This document shows positions 52,047-61,809 of a stretch of DNA of 64,000 nucleotides, one piece after another. The position numbers and the translations under genes were made by a program. The notes beneath the pieces are model-generated. The model did no database searches. It saw nothing but the letters and a program-made list of their open reading frames with translations, and was not told the origin of the DNA. Within the stretch, counting starts at the first letter, position 1. Each line of letters opens with the position of its first letter. Origin of the DNA: Nannochloropsis oceanica (lineage: Eukaryota > Sar > Eustigmatophyceae > Eustigmatales > Monodopsidaceae); the NCBI GenBank assembly GCA_004519485.1, contig CP038115.1:773053-837052 (forward strand). The letters run 5' to 3'.

Positions 52047-53921
52047 GTGATGGCTTCGAGGCGAGCATGGCGTCGTCGATATCCCCAATACCAAGTCCTC
52101 AAGATACCAGTATTATGCACTGTTATTACGGTGGCGACTTTTTTTTTCTGCAATTTCAGCTTTTCAATATCATTTCAAAATAGGATCGGTAGTGAGCTAT
52201 CTCCATTGTCCAAATTGCGTTTAGATTTCACGTACACAGATCAGGTCTTGAATGCATGCAAAGATATTGACCCGTGTATTACTATTCATGTATTTGGATA
52301 TTGTCGACTTGATGCGACACGAAATTTGCTCAAAATGCTTTCCGAAGCCAATTATTCAACTTATTTCCATGCAATCCCCTTGATAATTCATTTGGACCGT
52401 CCTATCGAGGAAGGAATCACTGAAAAAGTGTTACAAGATACTGAGACCATAGTTGATCACGTAAAAGACATGTCGTGGCCACACGGGCCAAAAATCCTTG
52501 ACTTGAAACGCCATCACCACGGTCTTAAGCGCTCTTGGTTATCTGCCTGGCCCTATCCTCGATCTAACGATATTATGATTGCTTTTGAGGACGATATGGT
52601 GTTGTCGCCAGAATACTTTGTCTGGCTCATGAAGGTCTTCGAAGAGTACAAGTTGTGGAAAGCTCCGACTCGGGATCCTCTCTTGCTTGGTATATCTCTA
52701 GCTCCAGTGCTTATAGATGAGGTTGGGGATCCGCCTCATAAATGGGAACCATATGAGGAAATGCCACCTGAAAGGTACCCACTATATCTTCATGGGTTGC
52801 CTTCTTCTTGGGGCGCTGTTTATTTTGGAAACCAATGGAAAGAATTCCTACGATTTGTAGATGTACGTGGTCGGTCACCATTTTTTTCCAATGTCGATGA
52901 CAGCAACAGAAAAAAAGGGGAAAGTGACGACCGGCAGGATGACCCAAATCTATGGCTTCCTCAGAGTAAGACAAACTTGTGGCGCAATTCCTGGAAACGC
53001 TTCATGATTGATTTTGCATACGGGCGCGGATGCTACATGCTGCACCCAAATATGGGGCCATCTCTAGGGCTTGCTACTTCAACATTCCTCGCGGGCGAGC
53101 ATTTCGGTGACGGGTCATTAAAAAACCCGCGGCAAGGGACGTTGGTCAATAGGACCCAACTTCGCCTAGAGCTGCCCTTTCCTCCCTATATGGATTTACC
53201 ACTAGTAGACATATACAGTAGAGCCATTGACAGCATTATCATGGCCCAGAAAGGTGATAGATTCGTCAGACGCATATCGGCCTTGAGTCCTTCCCACAGT
53301 GTGCTAGCTTCGCTGTGGAGTCGTCCCTGTGTACTGGATCAAAAACATGCACCTACACAAAAATTCCCCCTGGGCGGCCAGTCTAAGATGCTTCTGGTCA
53401 TTCCTGAGGGCAATATTCATCAACAAATGCTGACTCTTACTTGTGGATCAATAATAGCAACAACACTGGAACGTTCACTGGTAATGCCGCCCGTACAAGT
53501 GCATGGGTTGAATCATAGCGACCCGAAAGGCGGCCGTTGGACGCCTTTGGCATCCTTAATTGATCCAGTACAGCTTCAAGCAATATTTACCACACTTGAT
53601 ATTGTGTACCTAAGTATGAATGACTTGTTTCAGTGGGATCCAGCTCGCATTTCAGTCTTCGATTCAAGAATCGAAAATGAGAATGTATTTATTTCTTCCG
53701 CTGGTTGGGGAGACGTCCCCCGATTTCTCTGGAACTCCACAAGTCGACATATGCCCCCTCTTTGGAACGAAAGGCATGTATATGCGGCATTTGGAACATG
53801 TTCAGATGATATGCTGGTGCTTTCTAAACTGCCTGTATCTTTGATCACAGAGTTGAAGAAATCAGAGACCTTCGATCGCATCAATCGAGCGCTGATGACT
53901 TTAACAGATCAGTTGCCTTGA
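52047..53921 (+). CDS. GT-A glycosyltransferase fused to O-fucosyltransferase-like domain
   Basis: 624 residues, single exon. ATG at 52,047 followed by an Arg-rich cytosolic tip and a membrane anchor at residues 19-38. Residues about 75-400 form a GT-A domain: ITIHVFGYCRLDATRNLLKM (typical nucleotide-sugar entry strand), then IMIAFEDDMVLSPEYFVWLM with EDD at 181-183 as the DxD-type metal site, later SSWGAVYF. It resembles eukaryotic GT2-like proteins. Residues from about 447 read MLLVIPEGNIHQQMLTLTCG, then TTLERSLVMPP, the entry motif of GDP-fucose protein O-fucosyltransferases (G-N-x-x-x-Q, A..L.R.LV.PP). The C-terminal domain is about 175 residues, shorter than a full O-fucosyltransferase, so it may be divergent or truncated. 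Two-activity Golgi enzyme inferred. Confidence 0.8.
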   Translation: MMASRRAWRRRYPQYQVLKIPVLCTVITVATFFFCNFSFSISFQNRIGSELSPLSKLRLDFTYTDQVLNACKDIDPCITIHVFGYCRLDATRNLLKMLSEANYSTYFHAIPLIIHLDRPIEEGITEKVLQDTETIVDHVKDMSWPHGPKILDLKRHHHGLKRSWLSAWPYPRSNDIMIAFEDDMVLSPEYFVWLMKVFEEYKLWKAPTRDPLLLGISLAPVLIDEVGDPPHKWEPYEEMPPERYPLYLHGLPSSWGAVYFGNQWKEFLRFVDVRGRSPFFSNVDDSNRKKGESDDRQDDPNLWLPQSKTNLWRNSWKRFMIDFAYGRGCYMLHPNMGPSLGLATSTFLAGEHFGDGSLKNPRQGTLVNRTQLRLELPFPPYMDLPLVDIYSRAIDSIIMAQKGDRFVRRISALSPSHSVLASLWSRPCVLDQKHAPTQKFPLGGQSKMLLVIPEGNIHQQMLTLTCGSIIATTLERSLVMPPVQVHGLNHSDPKGGRWTPLASLIDPVQLQAIFTTLDIVYLSMNDLFQWDPARISVFDSRIENENVFISSAGWGDVPRFLWNSTSRHMPPLWNERHVYAAFGTCSDDMLVLSKLPVSLITELKKSETFDRINRALMTLTDQLP

Positions 53922-54326
53922 GCACTTGAGATCCGGAAAATATGTATGTCTTTGACAAGAACCGCCGACTGACTTGACTGAACCATGCTTCTACCAATGT
54001 GTGATGAAACATTTTATAAACAACTTCATGAATTTCAATGATACCTTACCTCCGTCGGATGATAGACACAATTGTGCAGCACTCAAGGCGCTATACAACC
54101 TTAAAGCCCATGAGTTTCTGGGATGACGATCTAAAGATTTCATAGTGAAACCACGTACCGCTTGTAGCACGGATGGAAGTATAAATATACTCAGTGCGCC
54201 GTACAATGGCCTCCCCCGAAAAAATGCCCTTCATCCATCTGCATATTATGTAAGGCTTCCTCCCATTATTTTTGCCTTGCTTTATCCTTCTGCATCCAAA
54301 ATATGGCCTTCAAGCGGCGTGTGAGC
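53922..54326. other. Intergenic
   Basis: No gene seen. Confidence 0.5.
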
Positions 54327-54362
54327 TTCGTTCTCGATATATGTCCATATATCGAGAACGAA
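54327..54362. repeat. Perfect 36-bp palindrome at the edge of a 1.7-kb repeat
   Basis: 17-bp arms TTCGTTCTCGATATATG around TC. The right arm is the first sequence of the direct repeat starting at 54,341; the other copy of that repeat (58,570) has only the right arm, so the left arm looks like a snap-back addition. Confidence 0.9.
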
Positions 54363-56021
54363 ATTACCTCATCGTGCTCCGCACTTTTGTGTACGAAGTC
54401 ACCGGAAACATTCACCGCCTTAATAAATTATATCTATAGCAACCGTTTACCTGTCAGGTTTGCTGGCAAATGTTGTTATACAATACAAATTGACAAATAA
54501 ACTCGTGCTTAGAAGGATCTAAACGCTCAAGATCAGCACTCGTACGAATGAGGGGGGGGGACGCTCAGGAGACGTTCCTGTCTCACGGGCCTTTTCTCGA
54601 CCTCACGCACAAATTGAACCACAAAATGACCCTGATGACGAAAAATCCGCCTATACCTTGCAGGTTCGGGTGTTTCTCCACGTTTTTCAATTTCTTGCCC
54701 GCGTTTATGGAGCGATAATTCTGATGTTCAAGTACTTTTTTTCGTCTCGCCGGTTCGATTCAAGATCTGTGCTGAGCGTCATTTATCGGTATTTTGATCA
54801 TGAGCTGTCTCCCGCGCTCATCATCAATCATCATCTTCTCCTTCTCCACTGGGGGTCCTGAAGACCGCGCAAGACCGGGGGAATTGCTTGGGAAATCCGC
54901 GAACACATGACGCCTGCAACCTCAAACAACATTGCCGCTCTCGCAAACGCAAGGAGCAGGGGAAATGCAAGCGGCTGGCAGCAGATTGAGAAGCATGCAG
55001 AGATGACCTACGGGCGGCGGGGGTCAAGCACAAAAGGGTCGAGTACAATGCTGCCGCCCTCCCCTCGGGCCATGAGGTCGAGAAAAAGAGCAAGGGTAGA
55101 GAGGGATATACGACAATACGACGAGGCGGAGGTGCAAGTGGGCGACAAAGAATAGGAGGGGGAGTTAACACAACTTTCAGAGGAGGACATCCGTGATATA
55201 CATTGGAGAAATGGTGCGCCCTCGAGTTTTTGCGGATGCTTTGGAAGCCTTGGTACCGCAGGCGGACGAGACTCTCAATGAGAGGTGGGAATCAAAACTT
55301 CAAGAAAAGAAGGGAATGAAGTCTGGATGAAGGAGCAGCGTCCTCCACCAGCATTGCGGCGGGAAGGGGGGATGTCTCTGCGGACCATTGCGTGGATGGG
55401 AAGTGTCGGAGCGTCCATCCCTTTATGGGGCAGAACGACGGGATGACTGCGGTCAAGCAGCTGGGGGAGCTCACCATGTGCAGGAAGAATACGGACGGCA
55501 TGCGCTCCTGGGCCTGCTACGACAGGACGTGCCCGGAATGCAAGGACAAGTGTACATGAGGGGCTGCCCTGTCCAGCACAGCGAGAGCAGGATCAGGAAG
55601 AAGGGTAACCACCTCGGTACTTCCCAGGATGTTTTCAATTGTCCGGTCAAGCACAAATAGTACCACGACAGCGAGGAGTGGGAGGCGGAGACGGGCATCC
55701 AGCTGAAGGCGAATTCCCGCACCTTCGTATTTGTGGAGTTGGTGGGTGTGGACAAGGATGTGGTGAGGGATATGGCGGGGATCAAGTCTCATCATAGCTT
55801 TGTGACGTGCGGTGGGTACGTTTTGATATTTCCCACCTCCTGCACGTGCCAGCGTTGCAGAAACATGGAATATGATAAGTGCGAGCTTGTGGCGTCGGAC
55901 TTACCATAGAGGAGGGAAACGAATAGTGGACAGACCTGCAGAAATTCGTTCCTGCTATCCAGGAAAAGCGCATCACCTTTGGCTCCACCTTCGAGCGGGG
56001 GTGGGCTATGACGGCCAAATT
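54341..56021 (+). repeat. 1.7-kb direct repeat, copy 1 (solo), with Cys-rich protein gene remnant
   Basis: Same sequence as 58,570-60,272, which is 22 nt longer because of single-base indels. The plus strand encodes pieces of one protein in shifting frames: NIAALANARSRGNAS, then RVFADALEALVPQADETLNE, CVDGKCRSVHPFMGQNDGMT, SWACYDRTCPECKDKC, GCPVQHSESRIRKKGN, TFVFVELVGVDKDVVRDMAG and CTCQRCRNMEYDKC. The spaced CxxC pairs suggest zinc binding. No known family. In this copy the stretch around SWACYDRTCPECKDKC is intact, while other parts are broken. Confidence 0.85.
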
Positions 56022-56647
56022 GGGTGGAAACAAATTTTTCAAGTAATGATCTTGTTTGTGCAAAGGCGATCGAGACGTCAATGGCACGCGAGAAATCTAT
56101 TTTTGAAGAATTGTTGAGGGAGATCTGGAAGTGGTGTAGCATTCCGTGTTGCCTTCGGGGCATACCCCCCCTGCTATCCATTCCTTAGGGGCTTTCGGAG
56201 GCCAACACCCATCAGGGATGAATAAAAAGGAAGAACGACTGAATTTTGGACTGGGTGAGAGAAGTGTTTTTCCCCTTTGCCTCTGAATATCCCCCCCTCT
56301 TCAACAATGGCACGGTTCATTATATATTTGGGCCGCACCGCTTATGTTTCATATCCAAATAATCCCCAGCCTTGCTGCACCGCTTCACATCGCCTGCCAT
56401 GGTCTCTTACGGAGCCTATTGAATCTCTGGGAGCAAGGTCGTACTCCTTAAGAAAAGACCTTACCCCCAGCAAGAGCAAGGCGGAGATCTGGCTCCTGTC
56501 GCGGCGGTCCGCGAAGGGGGCAAAGCCTCGAAGAGCCAGTAACCGAGAATTGGCCTCCCACATATCTTTACTTCCCTCACTCGTATATCATAAAATTTCT
56601 TTGAGCCACATCTGTCCTTCCATACATCGATGGAAAGAAATAGGCAT
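56022..56647. other. No gene seen
   Basis: A minus frame at 56,461-56,655 (VREVKICGRPILGYWLFEAL) is protein-like but unassigned. Confidence 0.35.
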
Positions 56648-56790
56648 TCATGCATAACTACGACGACTACAGGTCGTCCTGATGGACATGCACGGCTATG
56701 AATATTATATTCACATGACTACCGACGATTTTTGGCTACAATTATGCTAGACAGTCGTTCAGGCCATTCTTCCAGTACAACTCTGGAATG
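56648..56790 (-). repeat. Dispersed repeat family 2 copy, diverged
   Basis: On minus: AATGGCCTGAACGACTGTC, then ATCGTCGGTAGTCATGTGA and GTCGTCGTAGTTATGCATG, collinear with the copy at 50,275-50,490. Confidence 0.6.
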
Positions 56791-57172
56791 GGCTCGCCGA
56801 GACAAACTATGATATTGCATGAAGTAATACGCAGTGATGCGTAGCAGGAAGGTGATCAGCTGAAGGCGGTCTCGGACAACCTTAATTTTGTAAATCGGGC
56901 TTAAATAAACTCGATTCCGGCGCGAATCATGGAGGGATGGTCCCTGAAAGAGGAGATTGTCCTCAGCGCTTCGACCTTTTGCGTTTCATTTATTTTACAG
57001 AAATACGGATGCTATATCCCCTCACTTTGATATTCGGGGTTGCTATTTATTTAGGCATCTCGATGCCCATAGGGTCATCATTCTTTGTATGCGATGCACC
57101 AGGTCGTAACCAAATTGTCGTGCGTTCGTCCATACTCTTTAGCGCGCTCGATCAAAGTGTCTAATCCATTTT

Positions 57173-57905
57173 TTATAAAAATATCTTCTGCATCTGGTGG
57201 CCACTGAGTAACCTCTGAAAGCAGGCATTTGGGTCTGGAATAGTAAAACCGGCCGCGATGAGAAGGTTTCCAAGCTCCAAGGCTCCGAACATTTGGAATT
57301 CTAGGTTCACATCATCACGCTTCCACACCGTACTGCGAGGAGCCATTCCCGGAACAGTGACTGAAATTATGCCATGAGGCTTCAAAATTCTGTGTAATTG
57401 TCGAAGTTCACAAATGGGACATTCTGCATGCTCTAACACTGAAGTTGACAATATAAAATCCTGTGAGCTAGACAGGACCTCCGATGTGGTTTGCACTACG
57501 TTAAGTGCAAATTTTCTGGGTGAGCGTAATCTCGAGCTGCATCATTTAGCTCAATGCCCAGCTTCTCACGACATGGCATCGAGTGAAGAATGAAACCCGT
57601 AGAACATCCGAACTCGGCACAAGCCATGTCATGTGTGACATAGTCGCGCCAGTATCGTTTCTTATACATGGCACCAATTTTATTTAAAGGAAGCTAGCTG
57701 CCCAGTCCTATGTACGTCTCATTATAATACCGTTCGTGAACTGTCTTTTCAACTGCAATGGCTAATGCAGTCTTCGACTCCTTAGCGATTTCCGGGGACC
57801 GCGCGCCACCACGGATATTGCAATCATAAGAGTACAAATCAGAGCTGTCAAAGAAGGCCGAGCAAGTAGAATACCTTCCACTGGTAATTCCTTGTCCTCA
57901 GTGTC
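57173..57905 (-). pseudogene. SAM-dependent methyltransferase, broken
   Basis: Minus strand, reading from about 57,905: FDSSDLYSYDCNIRGGARSP, HERYYNETYIGLGS, then TAG (about 57,690), then KRYWRDYVTHDMACAEFGCS containing the SAM-binding motif I (EFGCSTG), LGIELNDAARDYAH, a frameshift near 57,510, then the Methyltransf_11-type block SSSQDFILSTSVLEHAECPI, LHRILKPHGIISVTVPG, ending GNLLIAAGF and a stop at 57,173. Motif order matches class I methyltransferases of the type found in sugar and O-antigen clusters. At least one nonsense codon and one frameshift. The context with glycosyltransferases suggests it once methylated a sugar; that is inference. Confidence 0.75.
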
Positions 57906-58092
57906 ATACTGGTTGCTGCAGTTGAAAAGTGAGTGTATTGGGATTGAGCAATGACAAAATTAATTTTCTGCCATATTGGATGTGCTTCCAATAAGCAGGA
58001 GAGGAACACGGTGTATTCAGCAACATATTGGTGAAGACCAACTGAATCTCAAAGTTTAATAATAAGCCTAGAGTATCTAATTTATTAATCGA

Positions 58093-58537
58093 TTTTTGTC
58101 TGTCTGTCTGTCGCGCACTTAAAACGATGATTTTCCGCGTTCTTCTCTTTCCACAAACCACCAACGCACATGCATGCTAAGCAATATACTTGAAGCAATA
58201 TACAATGCAAAAGATTCTATGCAGTCTTTGTGACATCGTCCCGTGGTTTGTGTGCTTTTGAGCTTCCCGTCCCTCAATTTGGAGTGTTCCGCAGCCCGCG
58301 GGTCCACAAATCATCCACTCCCTCTCCAACTCCCCTCGGGTCACCTTCCTCTTCCTTCAACCCCTCACAAAGAAATAAGCATTATAACGGCCGCACATCC
58401 ATTGCTGACCATGCACTGAGTGTAAAGCATTGCTCCCTTCTTTGCTCTTTTCCATGTTTATTGAGGGTGGGAGGGTGGCATTAATGATGACACATTCCAA
58501 ATATGGGCGTTGGCGATAAGCCATCCCCCAGACCGCT
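58093..58537 (+). repeat. Left terminal inverted repeat of element 1 (about 445 bp)
   Basis: Begins TTTTTGTCTGTCTGTCTGTC and ends near GCCATCCCCCAGACC; near-identical inverted counterpart at 61,363-61,809. The 84-codon frame within both copies (SSRGLCAFELPVPQFGVFRS) is the same sequence on opposite strands. Confidence 0.9.
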
Positions 58538-58569
58538 CCCTCTTGCAACATGTGAGGGGTCGGAGGGGT

Positions 58570-60272
58570 ATGTCCATATATCGAGAACGAAATTACCTCA
58601 TCGTGCTCCGCCACTTTTTGTGTACGAAGTCACCGGAAACATTCACCGCCTTAATAAATTATATCTATAGCCAACCGTTACCTGTCAGGTTTGCTGGCAA
58701 ATGTTGTTATACAATACAAATTGACAAATAAACTCGTGCTTAGAAGGATCTAAACGCTCAAGATCAGCACTCGTACGAATGAGGGGGGGGGAACGCTCAG
58801 GAGACGTTCCTGTCTCACGGGCCTTTTCTCGACCTCCACGCACAAATTGAACCACAAAATGACCCTGATGACGAAAAATCCGCCTATACCCTTGCAGGTT
58901 CGGGTGTTTCTCCACGTTTTTCAATTTTCTTGCCCGCGTTTATGGAGCGATAATTCTGATGTTCAAGTACTTTTTTTTCGTCTCGCCGGTTCGATTCAAG
59001 ATCTGTGCTGAGCGTCATTTATCGGTATTTTGATCATGAGCTGTCTCCCGCGCTCATCATCAATCATCATCTTCTCCTTCTCCACTGGGGGTCCTGAAGA
59101 CCGCGCAAGAACCGGGGGAATTGCTTGGGAAATCCGCGAACACATGACGCCTGCAACCTCAAACAACATTGCCGCTCTCGCAAACGCAAGGAGCAGGGGA
59201 AATGCAAGCGGCTGGCAAGCAGATTGAGAAGCATTGCAGAGATGACCTACGGGGCGGCGGGGTCAAGCACAAAAGGGTCGAGTACAATGCTGCCCCCCTC
59301 CCCTCGGGCCATGAGGTCGAGAAAAAGAGGCAAGGGTAGAGAGGGATATACGACAATACGACGAGGCGGAGGTTGGCAAGTGGGGCGACAAAGAATAGGA
59401 GGGGGAGTTTAACCACAACTTTCAGAGGAGGACATCCGTGATATACATTGGAGAAATGGTTGCGCCCTCGAGTTTTTGCGGATGCTTTGGAAGCCTTGGT
59501 ACCGCAGGCGGACGAGACTCTCAATGAGAGGTGGGAATCAAAACTTCAAGAAAAGAAGGGAATGAAGTCTGGATGAAGGAGCAGCGTCCTCCACCAGCAT
59601 TGCGGCGGGAAGGGGGGGGATGTCTCTGCGACCATTGCGTGGATGGGAAGTGTCGGAGCGTCCATCCCTTTATGGGGCAGAACGACGGGATGACTGCGGT
59701 CAAGCAGCTGGGGGGAGCTCACCATGTGCAGGAGAATACGGACGGCATGCGCTCCTGGGCCTGCTACGGACAGGACGTGCCCCGGAATGCAAGGACAAGT
59801 GTACATGAGGGGCTGCCCTGTCCAGCACAGCGAGAGCAGGATCAGGAAGAAGGGTAACCACCTCGGTACTTCCCAGGATTGTTTTCAATTGTCCGGTCAA
59901 GCACAAATAGTACCACGACAGCGAGGAGTGGGAGGCGGAGACGGGCATCCAGCTGAAGGCGAATTCCCGCACCTTCGTATTTGTGGAGTTGGTGGGTGTG
60001 GACAAGGATGTGGTGAGGGATATGGCGGGGATCAAGTCTCATCATAGCTTTGTGACGTGCGGTGGGTACGTTTTGATATTTCCCACCTCCTGCACGTGCC
60101 AGCGTTGCAGAAACATGGAATATGATAAGTGCGAGCTTGTGGCGTCGGACTTACCATAGAGGAGGGAAACGAATAGTGGACAGACCTGCAGAAATTCGTT
60201 CCTGCTATCCAGGAAAAGCGCATCACCTTTGGCTCCACCTTCGAGCGGGGGTGGGCTTGTGACGGCCAAATT
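58570..60272 (+). repeat. 1.7-kb direct repeat, copy 2, with Cys-rich protein gene remnant
   Basis: Second copy of 54,341-56,021. Here CLCDHCVDGKCRSVHPFMGQ is intact in one frame but the downstream Cys block is shifted, the reverse of copy 1. Indels relative to copy 1 are mostly one base in short homopolymers (for example CCGCCACTTTTT against CCGCACTTTT). Confidence 0.9.
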
Positions 60273-61110
60273 CAAGGTGGACGATTGAATGCTGATGCTA
60301 GCGGACGTGGACCAGCGCAAAGCATATTCGGAGGACAAGCCCAAGAACTGGACATGCCGTGGTAGTTTCCGGCTGGCTCAAATCGCGGAGTTGACGAGGG
60401 CAGCGCGCATTGGGAGGTTGACGTCAAGGGCGAGAATGAGCGAGGGGAATTTCCTCGTTTATTATGCGCAAGAGCACAAGCAAGAGGAAGAGTGGGTCTT
60501 CAAGTCAGCTCTTATCTGCTATCGAGAGGGATAAGACATGTCTAAAACGTGGAAGGAGTGCTGGTTCTTGGGGATGAGAATAGCGCCTCAATGAGAGTTT
60601 CTCCGTTGTACTCCGCGCGTCATTGAAATCCCCGCAGACGTGGTCGAGGAGCCGAATGGAGTCGTTGTTGAGCTCTGGTAAAATGCATGAAGGGGGGACA
60701 GGACGTATTCCAACGGATGTGGAGGCGGAGGCGGAGTGGCATGGGGGCTACCTACAGTTGGAGGGAGTAGGAGTGCTCGTCCTTTTCCGACCTCGAGAAG
60801 AAGATCTGCAATCAATTGGAGGAGGACAGCATCCTGGTTCGCATCATATGCTTCACAAATACGCATGTTTTCCATCCAGGATAAGGACGGGGACACGTTG
60901 ACAGAGTAGGCTGCAAATCAGGGAAGCGCGCACGGTAGCATTTGGGTCGTCGTCTCGGACCACTGGGTGGATTTGACAGAGATCCCCCCAAAGAACAACG
61001 ACTTTTCCACCGAGCGGAATATGTGCAAGGTCCGGGAAAACACTCCGGATGGGTGGCTAACCTGCACAAAATACGTCGGCTTCTTGCGGCGCGTACGGCC
61101 ACCGTGCAAT
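60273..61110 (-). pseudogene. PIF1-like helicase remnant with ATPase core deleted
   Basis: Minus strand 61,109-60,918: FVQVSHPSGVF is immediately followed by SRTLHIFRSV and KSLFFGGISVKSTQWSE. Compare the two better copies: at 62,697-63,014 the same VQARHPSGVF is followed by LIYTPGRCGKTHL (Walker A), and at 50,769-51,140 FTRTLHIFRSV follows Walker B. So the segment from Walker A to past Walker B has been removed in this copy with the flanks joined. 60,273-60,534 carries a plus frame (AQIAELTRAARIGRLTSRAR) of unknown nature. Confidence 0.65.
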
Positions 61111-61362
61111 GGCCTCAGTGACGGAGTCGAAGGTGTCGCGCTACAGTTTGTCCAGGTCAGGGAGAGCTTGAGCGACTTTGGTGGAAAGGGCGAGGCGATT
61201 GTACCCTAAATGGACGCGAAGGCATTCTGACATGTTGCCCCAAGCGGCAGGCCTTCACCGCCATTCATGCCCCCCGCCCAGCGTGCACAATAGACATGGC
61301 GGTGCTAGCCGGGGTGGAGAGTAGGGGGATGGTGTTCAGCTGTGTTGCAAGGGAAAGCGGGT

Positions 61363-61809
61363 CTGGGGGATGGCTTATCGCCAACGCCCATATTTGGAAT
61401 GTGTCATCATTAATGCCCACCCTCCACCCTCAATAAACATGGAAAGAGCCTAAGAAGGGAGCAATGCTTTACACTCAGTGCATGGTCAGCAAATGGATGT
61501 GCGGCCGTTATAATGCTTATTTCTTTTGTGAGGGTTGAAGGAAGGAGGAAGGTGACCCGAGGGGAGTGGAGAAGGAGTGATGATTTGTGGACCCGCGGGC
61601 TGCGGAACACTCCAAATTGAGGGACGGGAAGCTCAAAAGCACACAAACCACGGGACGATGTCACAAAGACTGCATAGAATCTTTTGCATTGTATATTGCT
61701 TCAAGTATATTGCTTAGCATGCATGTGCGTTGGTGGTTTGTGGAAAGAGAAGAACGCGGAAAATCATCGTTTTAAGTGCGCGACAGACAGACAAACAGAC
61801 AGACAAAAA
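61363..61809 (-). repeat. Right terminal inverted repeat of element 1
   Basis: Inverted match to 58,093-58,537; ends GCGCGACAGACAGACAAACA then GACAGACAAAAA. Confidence 0.9.

Larger units (their letters stand above)
58093..61809. mobile_element. 3.7-kb element with long inverted repeats, Cys-rich gene and PIF1 helicase remnant
   Basis: Bounded by about 445-bp inverted repeats whose outer ends are TTTTTGTCTGTCTG / CAGACAGACAAAAA. The interior holds the 1.7-kb Cys-rich gene repeat (58,570-60,272, plus strand), coding-like sequence up to about 60,530, and a minus-strand helicase remnant near 60,900-61,110. Long inverted repeats are typical of Mutator-like and some other DNA transposons, whereas PIF1 helicases are typical of Helitrons, which lack such repeats; the combination does not fit either class. 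No transposase (DDE) or Rep motif was found. Target-site duplication not recognised. Confidence 0.7.
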
